Positions 44,456 through 52,571 of a DNA stretch of 64,000 bases are shown here, one piece after another. The notes beneath the pieces are model-generated. The model worked only from the letters and a program-made list of their open reading frames with translations, was not told the DNA's origin and ran no database searches. The DNA lies in NCBI RefSeq assembly GCF_001423485.1, contig NZ_LMOD01000004.1, forward strand, positions 310,001 through 374,000. The letters run 5' to 3'. The stretch is from Microbacterium sp. Leaf320. GTDB taxonomy: Bacteria > Actinomycetota > Actinomycetes > Actinomycetales > Microbacteriaceae. Each line of letters begins with the position of its first letter. Within the stretch, counting starts at the first letter, position 1. The position numbers were made by a program, and so were the translations under genes.

Positions 44456-45285
44456 ACCCCCGCCCCTCTGTCATGTCGCGCGTCGGCACCGGCATCGCGA
44501 TCGCCGCGGTCCTGATCTTCACCTTGTTCCCGGTGTACTGGATGGTCTCCAGCGCGCTCGACGCCAAGGCATCCAGCGGTGGACAGTCCCTGCTGCCGCA
44601 GGAGTTCACATTCGACAACTTCGCGTTCGTGCTCACCGACGGCGGCTTCGGCACGTACCTCCGCAACTCCGCGATCGTGGCGCTCGTCACCGTCCTCGTC
44701 AGCGCCCTGGTGTGCCTGCTCGCGGCGGTCGCCGTCGCGCGCTTCCGCTTCAAGTTCCGCACCACGATCCTCATGATGATCCTCGTCGTGCAGATGGTGC
44801 CGCTCGAGGCCCTCGTGATCCCGCTGTTCCTGCAGGTGAAGAGCCTGGGTCTGCTCAACAGCATCCTGGGTCTGATGGTCGTGTACGTCGCCCTCTCGCT
44901 CGCGTTCGGCATCTGGATGCTGCGCGGATTCGTCGCCGCCGTGCCGGTGGAGCTCGAGGAGGCCGCATACATCGACGGTGCCAGCTGGTGGCGGATGTTC
45001 CGCTCGATCCTGCTGCCGCTCGTGATGCCCGGCCTCGTCGCGACCAGCATCTTCAGCTTCATCACCGCATGGAACGAGTTCATCTTCGCGATGACGATCC
45101 TCGGCAGCGCCACCGACCAGTACACGGTGTCGATCGGTCTGAAGTCGTTCTTCGGCCTGCACTCCAACGACTGGGGCAGCATCATGGCGGCATCGACGAT
45201 CATCACGATCCCCGTCATGATCTTCTTCGTGATCGTGCAGCGCCGGCTCTCCGCCGGCATGGTGGCAGGAGCGGTGAAGGGATGA
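44452..45285 (+). CDS. Carbohydrate ABC transporter permease (MalG type)
   Basis: A 277-residue permease. The first helix (GIAIAAVLIFTLFPVYWMVSSAL) with the FPVYWM signature and the EAA loop LEEAAYIDGASWWRMFRSILLPLVMPG identify the MalG branch. GTG 44452 overlaps the upstream stop by four bases (GTGA), fixing the start despite a much longer open frame. Its stop overlaps the ATG of the GH3 gene. Confidence 0.93.
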   Translation: MNPRPSVMSRVGTGIAIAAVLIFTLFPVYWMVSSALDAKASSGGQSLLPQEFTFDNFAFVLTDGGFGTYLRNSAIVALVTVLVSALVCLLAAVAVARFRFKFRTTILMMILVVQMVPLEALVIPLFLQVKSLGLLNSILGLMVVYVALSLAFGIWMLRGFVAAVPVELEEAAYIDGASWWRMFRSILLPLVMPGLVATSIFSFITAWNEFIFAMTILGSATDQYTVSIGLKSFFGLHSNDWGSIMAASTIITIPVMIFFVIVQRRLSAGMVAGAVKG

Positions 45286-46796
45286 CCGACGAGCTCGAAC
45301 GACTCGCCAATGCGGTGCTCTGGCCGGGGTTCCTCGGGACCGAGGCTCCGCAGTGGCTCGTCGGCGAGCTCGAGGACGGCCTCGCCGGCGTCGTCTACTT
45401 CGGGCAGAACATGGGTGAGGATCTGCCCTCGCTGAGCGCGCAGATCCTCCGTGCGAATCCCGACGCCCTGATCGGCATCGACGAGGAGGGCGGCAACGTC
45501 ACCCGTCTCGAGTCCGCGACCGGATCCACTCTCCCCGGTGCGGGGCAGCTCGGCCTCCTCGACGACGTCGGGGCGACGAGGGCGTCCGGTGCAGAGCTCG
45601 CCAGGCGGGTCACCGCCATCGGCGGAAACGTGGTCCTCGGACCGGTCGCCGACGTGAACACAGATCCGCGCAACCCGGTGATCGGCGTCCGCTCGTTCGG
45701 CAGTGACGAGACTCTGGTCTCGCGGCACGTGCTGGCCGCCGTCGACGGGATCCAGAGCGGCGCGGCGGCCGCCTGCGTCAAGCACTTCCCCGGGCACGGC
45801 GACACGCACCTGGACTCGCATCACGCGTCGCCCGTGATCTCGCTCGACATCGACGAGTTCGAGCGGGTGCACCTCGAGCCGTTCCGGGCCGCGGTTGCCG
45901 CGGGAGTCGACACGATCATGACGGCGCACATCGTCGTCCCTGCGTGGGGAGAGGAGCCCGCGACGCTGAATCCGCGGGTGCTCGGCATGCTCCGCGACTG
46001 GGGCTTCGACGGGGTGATCATCTCGGACGCCCTCGACATGGCGGCGATCCGCGAGACCGTCGGCATCGGTGCTGGCGCGGCACGGGCGCTCGCGGCGGGC
46101 GTCGACCTCTTGTGCATCGGCAACCCCACCAACAGGGGAGGAGCCACCCTCCCAGACCAGGACCGACGTGACTTCATCGCTGCGCGCGACGGCATCGTGG
46201 CAGCGCTCCGAGACGGGTCGCTGCTGCGTGCGCGGGTCGAGGAGGCGGCGGCTCGGGTCGCAGCCCTCGCCGGTGCCCTGCGGGAGCGCGCCGACTCGGC
46301 ATCCGCTCCTGTCGACTTCGATCCGCGCGAGATCGTCGGGCGGGCGATCACGGGTGCGACGGCGGATGCGGTGGCACTCGCCGTCATCGACGCGCGTAGC
46401 CGGTCGACCCTCGCCGTCGACAGTGCCTCGGCCTACATCGCCGAAGCGCTCGCGGCCGGCGGCCACCGTGCCAGGGTCGACGTGGCTCGGACATCGCTCG
46501 ATGAGCAGGACGAAGCTCTCGACGCAGCCGTCGCGGCCGACGGCCTCACTGTCATCCTGCTGGATCGACCGGACGCGGATGCAGCGCAGCGATCTCTGGT
46601 CGAGCGCGCTGCCACACGGGACCCCGATGCCGTCGTGGTCAACGTCGGGCTCGCACCGCAGCATCCGCTCGCTCTGCCGATCGTCGAGGTCGGCGCGGCG
46701 AGCCTGATCGGTGCGCAGGCGGCCAGGGCACGGCTGATCGGCAGGGGCTCGACCGGAGACGGCTCGTCACGTGGCGACGCGGATCTGGCCGACTGA
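45282..46796 (+). CDS. Glycoside hydrolase family 3, NagZ-like beta-N-acetylhexosaminidase
   Basis: A 504-residue enzyme with no signal peptide, so it should act in the cytoplasm on sugars brought in by the ABC transporter. The NagZ fingerprint KHFPGHGDTHLDSH is at 167-180 and supplies the Asp-His dyad; the nucleophile is Asp249 in IISDALDM. Family features GIDEEGGNVTRL and GPVADVNTDPRNPVIG are also clear. A C-terminal region of about 160 residues extends beyond the catalytic barrel and resembles a GH3 C-terminal domain. It probably releases GlcNAc from chitobiose or GlcNAc-MurNAc. ATG overlaps the permease stop. Confidence 0.9.
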   Translation: MTDELERLANAVLWPGFLGTEAPQWLVGELEDGLAGVVYFGQNMGEDLPSLSAQILRANPDALIGIDEEGGNVTRLESATGSTLPGAGQLGLLDDVGATRASGAELARRVTAIGGNVVLGPVADVNTDPRNPVIGVRSFGSDETLVSRHVLAAVDGIQSGAAAACVKHFPGHGDTHLDSHHASPVISLDIDEFERVHLEPFRAAVAAGVDTIMTAHIVVPAWGEEPATLNPRVLGMLRDWGFDGVIISDALDMAAIRETVGIGAGAARALAAGVDLLCIGNPTNRGGATLPDQDRRDFIAARDGIVAALRDGSLLRARVEEAAARVAALAGALRERADSASAPVDFDPREIVGRAITGATADAVALAVIDARSRSTLAVDSASAYIAEALAAGGHRARVDVARTSLDEQDEALDAAVAADGLTVILLDRPDADAAQRSLVERAATRDPDAVVVNVGLAPQHPLALPIVEVGAASLIGAQAARARLIGRGSTGDGSSRGDADLAD

Positions 46797-46810
46797 GGCA
46801 GGATGACACC

Positions 46811-47677
46811 GTGGACTCAGACGTTCTCGCGCTGGTGCGCCGATCGATCGCCCGTCTGAGTGCTGCCGAGGCTCGGGTCGCGGAGACCATTCTCGGCGAC
46901 CCCACGCTGGTCGTGGATCTCGCCATCAACGACCTGGCGCGACTGTGCAACACGTCGCTGTCGACAGTGGCGCGCTTCGCACAGTCGCTCGGGTTCAGCG
47001 GGTATCGCGAGCTGAGGGTGGCCGTCGCGCGGACGGTGACGCTCGCCCAGGCGCAGCAGGCTCGTTTCGGTCTCGACACCACGGCGATAGACCCTGATGA
47101 CGAGCCGTCGGCGATCGCCGCCAAGCTCGCGTCCCAGGAGATCGACGCGATCGAGAAGACGGCGCTCGGACTCGACGCGGCAGCCCTCGACCGGGTCGCG
47201 CTGGCCGTGGTCGCGGCGCGACACGTCGACCTTTTCGGGCAGGCGGCGTCGTCGCTCACGGCGCAGGATCTGCAGCAGAAGCTCGCCCGCATCGGATGCT
47301 CGGTCGCCCACTCCGCCGACCCGCATCTCGCCCTCACGACCGCGTCCCTGCGCTCGCCTGATGACGTCGTGATCGCCTTCTCGCACGGGGGCGAGACGCA
47401 GGAGGTCGTGCGGGCGGTGGAGGTCGCGAGAGACGCCGGGGCACTCTCCGTCGCCGTCACGAGCGCGCCGGACTCGACGCTCGCTCTCGCCGCTGACATC
47501 GTGCTGCTCACCTACGCACAGGAGTCGCCGTTCCGCATGGCGGCGATGTCGAGTCGCATCGCGCAGCTCGCCCTCGTCGACATCCTCTTCGTCAGGGTGG
47601 TGCAGCACCGAGGGGAGCCCGTCGTGATCCCCCTCCAGCTGACGCACGACGCGGCGGCGTCACGCCGTCGGCGCTGA
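46811..47677 (+). CDS. MurR/RpiR family transcriptional regulator
   Basis: A 288-residue regulator. The N-terminal RpiR HTH is RLSAAEARVAETILGDPTLVV then LARLCNTSLSTVARFAQSLG (residues 12-60); the C-terminal SIS domain (about 125-260; HVDLFGQAASSLTAQDLQQKL, IAFSHGGETQEVVRAVEVAR) binds a phosphosugar. The group includes MurR, which senses MurNAc-6-phosphate. GTG 46811 is supported by CAGGAT (46799-46804) ending six bases upstream, so it may have its own leaderless promoter within the operon. Confidence 0.92.
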   Translation: MDSDVLALVRRSIARLSAAEARVAETILGDPTLVVDLAINDLARLCNTSLSTVARFAQSLGFSGYRELRVAVARTVTLAQAQQARFGLDTTAIDPDDEPSAIAAKLASQEIDAIEKTALGLDAAALDRVALAVVAARHVDLFGQAASSLTAQDLQQKLARIGCSVAHSADPHLALTTASLRSPDDVVIAFSHGGETQEVVRAVEVARDAGALSVAVTSAPDSTLALAADIVLLTYAQESPFRMAAMSSRIAQLALVDILFVRVVQHRGEPVVIPLQLTHDAAASRRRR

Positions 47678-47716
47678 CCCCTGAGCGCCGGCGGGGCCTT
47701 CCCTCTGGGAAAGAGG

Positions 47717-48637
47717 TCAGTCGACGTGGTCGCGCGTGCTGGCGAGAGCGCGGGTCGCGATGCGGTGCGCGCGGGCGAGGCTGCCGGTGAGCGAGAGCCC
47801 GGTGAGGACCCCCGCGAGGAATCCGGCGGCGAACGCGTCTCCGGCGCCGATGGACTCGACGACCGGCACATCCAGCGCCGCGCTGTCGGTGCGCTCGGCC
47901 CCGTCGAACGCGACCGCTCCGCGCGGGCTCGTGGCAAGCAGATACCGAGGTTCGGGGAACAGCGCGCGCAGCCGGTCGGGGTCTGACGTGCCGAACACCG
48001 CTTCGGCGTCCGGCTGCGTGCAGAAGACGACGTCGGCGCGGCGGACGTAGCCCGAGATCACCGCTCGCCCCCGGTCTTCGCGCCCTCGCCACAGAGCAGG
48101 GCGCCAGTTCACATCGAAGCTGAGCAGACGGCCTCCCCGCTCCGCGTCGAACAGGGCATCCTGTGCCGCGCGTGCCGTGTCGGAGAGGGCCGGGGTGATG
48201 CCCGAGGTGTGCACGAGTGCCGCGTCCGCCAGCAGCTCGGATGCGGGTGATGCGGAAAGAGTCGCGGGTGACATCGCCGACGCAGCAGAACCGGAGCGGT
48301 AGTAGCGCATGGTTCCGTCGACCGATCCGTCGGGACGAGGAGACAGCTCTTTCACGTAGAGACCGGTGGGAGCATCCGGATCGACCTCGACAGCGGTGTC
48401 GTCGACCTCGTGCCTGCGCAGCTCGGCGGTGAGGAAGCGGCCGAAACCGTCATCGCCCACCCGGGAGACGACCGCGGTGCGGACGCCCGCCGATGCCAGG
48501 GCGATCGCGGCATTCCACTCCGCTCCGGCGAGGGAGCGGTGGAAGGTCCGGACGTCCTCGAGAGGGGCGGCGGTGGCGGGGACGAGGGCCACCAGGCCCT
48601 CGCCGACGCAGACGGCGAGGGGAGACGTGTCGGGCAC
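47717..48637 (-). CDS. PfkB family sugar kinase (KDG-kinase-like)
   Basis: A 306-residue ribokinase-fold kinase. It has the N-terminal substrate motif AGAEWNAAIALASAGVRTAV, GDDGFGRFL and the C-terminal catalytic signature VVESIGAGDAFAAGFLAGVL with the base Asp. The sequence resembles 2-keto-3-deoxygluconate kinases, but the substrate is not assured. GTG 48637 is chosen because TAATCT (48645-48650, minus) ends seven bases upstream; the longer ATG at 48721 would cross the promoter of the divergent operon. It is convergent with the RpiR gene, separated by 39 bases. Confidence 0.88.
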   Translation of the reverse strand: MPDTSPLAVCVGEGLVALVPATAAPLEDVRTFHRSLAGAEWNAAIALASAGVRTAVVSRVGDDGFGRFLTAELRRHEVDDTAVEVDPDAPTGLYVKELSPRPDGSVDGTMRYYRSGSAASAMSPATLSASPASELLADAALVHTSGITPALSDTARAAQDALFDAERGGRLLSFDVNWRPALWRGREDRGRAVISGYVRRADVVFCTQPDAEAVFGTSDPDRLRALFPEPRYLLATSPRGAVAFDGAERTDSAALDVPVVESIGAGDAFAAGFLAGVLTGLSLTGSLARAHRIATRALASTRDHVD

Positions 48638-48703
48638 GCTCTGGAGATTACCCGATCGGCCGTGCCCCGAACATCCGTAACAGGAATGCAACCTGGAGGT
48701 GTT

Positions 48704-48731
48704 TTGCAACGGTGTACCCACTGGGTAGCGT
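48704..48731 (+). promoter_or_regulatory. Promoter of the oligopeptide ABC operon with overlapping dyad
   Basis: TTGCAA (48704-48709), 16 bp, TAGCGT (48726-48731). TACCCA-C-TGGGTA (48715-48727), a perfect 6-bp dyad, covers the spacer and the first bases of the -10, where a repressor would block RNA polymerase. A second TGCAAC lies 18 bases upstream. Confidence 0.6.
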
Positions 48732-48806
48732 CGAGGGCATCACCGTTTCCGGAGTCGAAGACGCCTTCGGAACGCGCACTGCAGCGCTCGACAGGAAGGT
48801 CACACA

Positions 48807-50480
48807 ATGCACCATGAAGTCATGCGTCGGCGAGGACTGATCGCCGTCACCGGAGCAGCGCTCGCCGCGCTGGTCCTCTCGGGATGCGTCGCCAGCGAGC
48901 GCGGCGACGACGGCTCCGAGGCCTCGGGAGATGTGGACGGAACGTTCGTGTTCGCCGCCTCGTCGGACCCCGCCAGCCTCGACCCGGCATTCGCCCAGGA
49001 CGGTGAGAGCTTCCGCGTCTCCCGTCAGATCTTCGAGGGTCTCGTCGGAACCGAACCCGGCACCGCCGACCCTGCCCCGCTTCTCGCCGAGTCGTGGGAG
49101 TCGTCCGAAGACGGCATGAGCCACACCTTCACCCTGAAGGAGAATGTCACCTTCCACGACGGCACGCCGTTCAACGCGGAAGCCGTATGCGCGAACTTCG
49201 ACCGTTGGTTCAACTGGACCGGTCTCGCCGCGTCCGAGGCCTTCGGCTACTACTACAACAAGCTCTTCAAGGGCTACGCCGAGAACCCCGCCGACGCCGT
49301 GTACAAGTCGTGCACGCCCGACGGCGACTACTCCGTCACGATCGACCTGAACAAGCCGTTCGCCGGCTTCGTCGCTTCGCTCTCGCTGCCGTCGTTCGCG
49401 ATGCAGAGCCCGTCGGCGCTGCAGGAGTTCGGCGCCGACGACGTCAGCGGCTCCGCCGAGGCGCCGGTGCTCTCCGAGTACGCGATGGGACACCCCGTCG
49501 GCACCGGCCCCTACCAGTTCGACGAGTGGGCACCGGGCGAGCAGGTCTCGCTCAAGGCATACGGCGACTACTGGGGCGACGCGGGTCAGATCGACGAGAT
49601 CATCTTCCGCACGATCGACGACCCGACCGCGCGTCGTCAGGCGCTCGAGTCCGGCTCGATCGACGGCTACGACCTGGTCGGCCCTGCCGACACCCAGGCG
49701 CTCGAGGACGACGGCTTCACCATGGTGTCGCGCCCTCCGTTCACGATCCTGTACCTGGCGTTCAACCAGGCCATCCCCGAGCTGCAGGACCCCAAGGTCC
49801 GTGAGGCGCTCTCGTACGCGGTCGACAAGGACGCGCTGATCAGCCAGGTGCTCCCCGAGGGCACCGAGAAGGCGATCGAGTTCGTGCCCGACACCGTCAA
49901 CGGCTACAACCCCGATGTCACGACGTACGACTACGACCCCGAGAAGGCCAAGGAACTGCTCGCCGAGGCGGGCTACGACGAGGCCAACCCGCTGAAGCTC
50001 ACCTTCAACTACCCGGTCAACGTCTCGCGTCCGTACATGCCGGACCCCGAGCAGATCTTCACGGTCCTGTCGTCGCAGCTCTCCGAGGTCGGCGTCGAGA
50101 CCACCCCGGTCTCGGAGGAGTGGGTCGAGTACCTCGACCGCACCACCGGTACGTCCGACCACGGCATCCACCTGCTGGGCTGGACCGGCGACTACAACGA
50201 CACCGACAACTTCGTCGGCGTCTTCTTCGGCCAGCAGAGCTCCGAGTGGGGCTTCGACAACCCCGAGCTGTTCCAGAAGCTGAACGAGGCTCGCGGCGTC
50301 TCCAACCTCGAGGACCAGACGGCCCTCTACGAGGAGATCAACGAGATGGTCGCTCAGTTCATCCCCGGAGTTCCTCTCGCGCACCCGGCGCCCACGCTGG
50401 CGTTCGACCCGCGCGTCGAGAGCTACCCCGCCAGCCCGGTGAACGACGAGGTCTTCACGGACATCGTCCTCACCGAGTAG
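48807..50480 (+). CDS. Peptide ABC transporter substrate-binding lipoprotein (family 5)
   Basis: A 557-residue extracellular binding protein with lipobox LSGC (Cys27). Family 5 features include FAASSDPASLDPAFAQDGES, QIFEGLVGTE, FTLKENVTFHDGTPFNAEAV, MGHPVGTGPYQFDEW and RVREALSYAVDKDAL-like sequence near 330. These proteins bind di- or oligopeptides, nickel or some sugars. ATG 48807 has AGGAAGG seven bases upstream; the later ATG 48822 is less likely. First gene of a four-gene importer. Confidence 0.93.
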   Translation: MHHEVMRRRGLIAVTGAALAALVLSGCVASERGDDGSEASGDVDGTFVFAASSDPASLDPAFAQDGESFRVSRQIFEGLVGTEPGTADPAPLLAESWESSEDGMSHTFTLKENVTFHDGTPFNAEAVCANFDRWFNWTGLAASEAFGYYYNKLFKGYAENPADAVYKSCTPDGDYSVTIDLNKPFAGFVASLSLPSFAMQSPSALQEFGADDVSGSAEAPVLSEYAMGHPVGTGPYQFDEWAPGEQVSLKAYGDYWGDAGQIDEIIFRTIDDPTARRQALESGSIDGYDLVGPADTQALEDDGFTMVSRPPFTILYLAFNQAIPELQDPKVREALSYAVDKDALISQVLPEGTEKAIEFVPDTVNGYNPDVTTYDYDPEKAKELLAEAGYDEANPLKLTFNYPVNVSRPYMPDPEQIFTVLSSQLSEVGVETTPVSEEWVEYLDRTTGTSDHGIHLLGWTGDYNDTDNFVGVFFGQQSSEWGFDNPELFQKLNEARGVSNLEDQTALYEEINEMVAQFIPGVPLAHPAPTLAFDPRVESYPASPVNDEVFTDIVLTE

Positions 50481-50566
50481 GTCTGACCGACTGAGATGCC
50501 CACCCGGGTCTCCGCGCTCGCCGCGGAGGCCCGGGCCAGGCGTACCTTCTGATCAACGGAGACCTC

Positions 50567-51571
50567 TTGCTGCGCACCATCGGCAGGCGACTGCTTTTCC
50601 TCATTCCCACCCTGATCGGCCTCAGCATCCTGCTGTTCGCCTGGGTCAGGGCCCTCCCGGGCGGCCCCGCCGTCGCTCTTCTCGGCGAGAAGGCGACTCC
50701 GGATGCCATCGCGAGGGTCAACGAGCTCTACGGCTTCAACAAGCCGATCATCGAGCAGTACTTCATCTGGGTCGGACGCCTTCTGCAGGGCGATTTCGGC
50801 ACCTCGATCCAGACCAATCGGCCCGTGACGGAGGAGTTCTTCCGTCGCTTCCCCGCGACGATCGAGCTGAGCGTCGTGGCGCTCATCTTCGCGATCGGCG
50901 TCGGCATCCCTCTCGGCTACTGGGCCGCCCGCCGTCACGGCAAGTTCACCGACCACGCCTCGGTGGTCCTGAGCCTCGTCGGCATCACCATCCCGGTGTT
51001 CTTCCTGGCCTTCATCCTGAAGTACGTCTTCGCGGTGCAGCTGGGCTGGCTGCCGTCTGACGGCAGGCAGAACCCTCGAATAGACGCCACCCATCCCACC
51101 GGCTTCTATGTGTGGGACGGCATCATCACCGGCGAATTCGATGCCTCGTGGGACGCGCTGATGCACCTCGTGCTCCCGGCGCTCGCACTCGGCACCATCC
51201 CGCTCGCGATCATCGTCCGCATCACGAGGGCGAGCGTCCTCGAGGTGCAGAACGCGGACTACGTGCGCACAGGCCGGGCGAAGGGCGTCGGCGCCTCGAC
51301 GTTGCGCAGCCGTTTCATCCTGCGCAACGCCATGCTGCCGGTGATCACCACGATCGGCCTCCAGACCGGTCTGCTGATATCGGGAGCCGTGCTCACGGAG
51401 ACCGTGTTCGCGTTCCCCGGCATCGGCTCGTTCCTCGCGAGGGCGATCTTCACGAGGGACTTCCCGGTGCTCCAGGGGTTCATCATCTTCATCGCGATCG
51501 CCTACGCGCTGATCAACCTGGCGGTCGACGTGTCGTACAGCTTCATCGATCCGAGAGTGCGGGTGCAGTGA
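50567..51571 (+). CDS. Peptide ABC transporter permease (DppB type)
   Basis: A 334-residue permease starting at TTG 50567, five bases after GGAGA, as LRTIGRRLLFLIPTLIGLSI. It has the usual helix, external loop (LPGGPAVALLGEKATPDAI, RLLQGDFGTSIQTNRPV), then five more helices, and the DppB EAA region YVRTGRAKGVGASTLRSRFILRNAMLPV. The external loop between helices near residue 155-180 is slightly longer than usual. A TTG start is uncommon but no better start is present. Confidence 0.92.
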   Translation: MLRTIGRRLLFLIPTLIGLSILLFAWVRALPGGPAVALLGEKATPDAIARVNELYGFNKPIIEQYFIWVGRLLQGDFGTSIQTNRPVTEEFFRRFPATIELSVVALIFAIGVGIPLGYWAARRHGKFTDHASVVLSLVGITIPVFFLAFILKYVFAVQLGWLPSDGRQNPRIDATHPTGFYVWDGIITGEFDASWDALMHLVLPALALGTIPLAIIVRITRASVLEVQNADYVRTGRAKGVGASTLRSRFILRNAMLPVITTIGLQTGLLISGAVLTETVFAFPGIGSFLARAIFTRDFPVLQGFIIFIAIAYALINLAVDVSYSFIDPRVRVQ

Positions 51572-51605
51572 TGTCCCGTCTCGTTCTCCGAAAGGGGGTG
51601 GCGTC

Positions 51606-52571
51606 ATGACCATCTCGCTCCCACCCGCACAAGGCCCGTCGGCGGCGAGCGGCTCGGTCGTCGACACCGTCGCCGTCAATCAGGCCGGCCTCAAGGAGGG
51701 GCCGGGCGGATTCTGGCGCGACGTGTTCCGCCGTCTCCGTCGCAACCCCACCGCCTGGATCGGCGCCGGCATCGTCCTGCTGTTCGTGCTCGTGTCGGTG
51801 CTCGCACCGATTCTCGCGCCGTACCCCGAGACCGCGCTCCCCGGGGCGAAGTACATCACTCCCACCAACATCCCGGGCCCGGGGGAGATCCCCGAGTTCC
51901 CACTCGGCCTGGACCGCTTCGGTGGTGACGTGCTCTCCAAACTCATCTGGGGTGCGCAGGCGTCGCTGCTCATCGGTGTCATCTCGACGGCGCTGGGCCT
52001 GGTCGGCGGAATGATCCTCGGGTTGCTCGCAGGCACCTTCGGCGGTTGGGTCGACACGCTCATCATGCGCATCGTCGACATCATCCTCTCGGTGCCGAAC
52101 CTGCTGCTGGCGGTCTCGATCGCCGCGATCCTGGGGCAGACGCCCTTCGCGGTGATGATCGCGATCGGTGCGTCGCAGGTGCCGATCTTCGCGCGTCTGC
52201 TGCGCGCGTCGATGCTGCAGCAGCGCTCGAGCGACTACGTGCTCTCGGCGCAGACCCTGGGCCTCGGTCGCGGGCAGATCACGATGTCGCACGTGCTGCC
52301 GAACGCCATCGGTCCGGTCATCGTTCAGGGAACGCTGACGCTCGCGACCGCCGTCATCGACGCCGCTGCGCTGTCGTTCCTCGGACTCGGCGGCGGTCGC
52401 CCCGAGACGGCCGAGTGGGGGCGCATGCTCACCTACGCGCAGGCGGAACTCGCCATCGCGCCGTGGCTGGCATTCCTGCCCGGTATCTGCATCGCGGTCA
52501 CCGCGCTCGGTTTCACCCTGTTCGGTGAAGCGCTGCGCGAGGCCATGGACCCGAGGACGAGAGCACGATGA
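51606..52571 (+). CDS. Peptide ABC transporter permease (DppC type)
   Basis: A 321-residue permease with a 40-residue polar N-terminus, then the DppC pattern RRNPTAWIGAGIVLLFVLVSVLAPILAPY, GLDRFGGDVLSKLIWGAQASL and the EAA region SDYVLSAQTLGLGRGQITMSHVLPNA, followed by SFLGLGGGRPETAEWGRML. It pairs with the DppB-like protein. A GGGGGTG stretch lies upstream of the ATG. Its stop overlaps the ATPase start by four bases. Confidence 0.93.
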   Translation: MTISLPPAQGPSAASGSVVDTVAVNQAGLKEGPGGFWRDVFRRLRRNPTAWIGAGIVLLFVLVSVLAPILAPYPETALPGAKYITPTNIPGPGEIPEFPLGLDRFGGDVLSKLIWGAQASLLIGVISTALGLVGGMILGLLAGTFGGWVDTLIMRIVDIILSVPNLLLAVSIAAILGQTPFAVMIAIGASQVPIFARLLRASMLQQRSSDYVLSAQTLGLGRGQITMSHVLPNAIGPVIVQGTLTLATAVIDAAALSFLGLGGGRPETAEWGRMLTYAQAELAIAPWLAFLPGICIAVTALGFTLFGEALREAMDPRTRAR

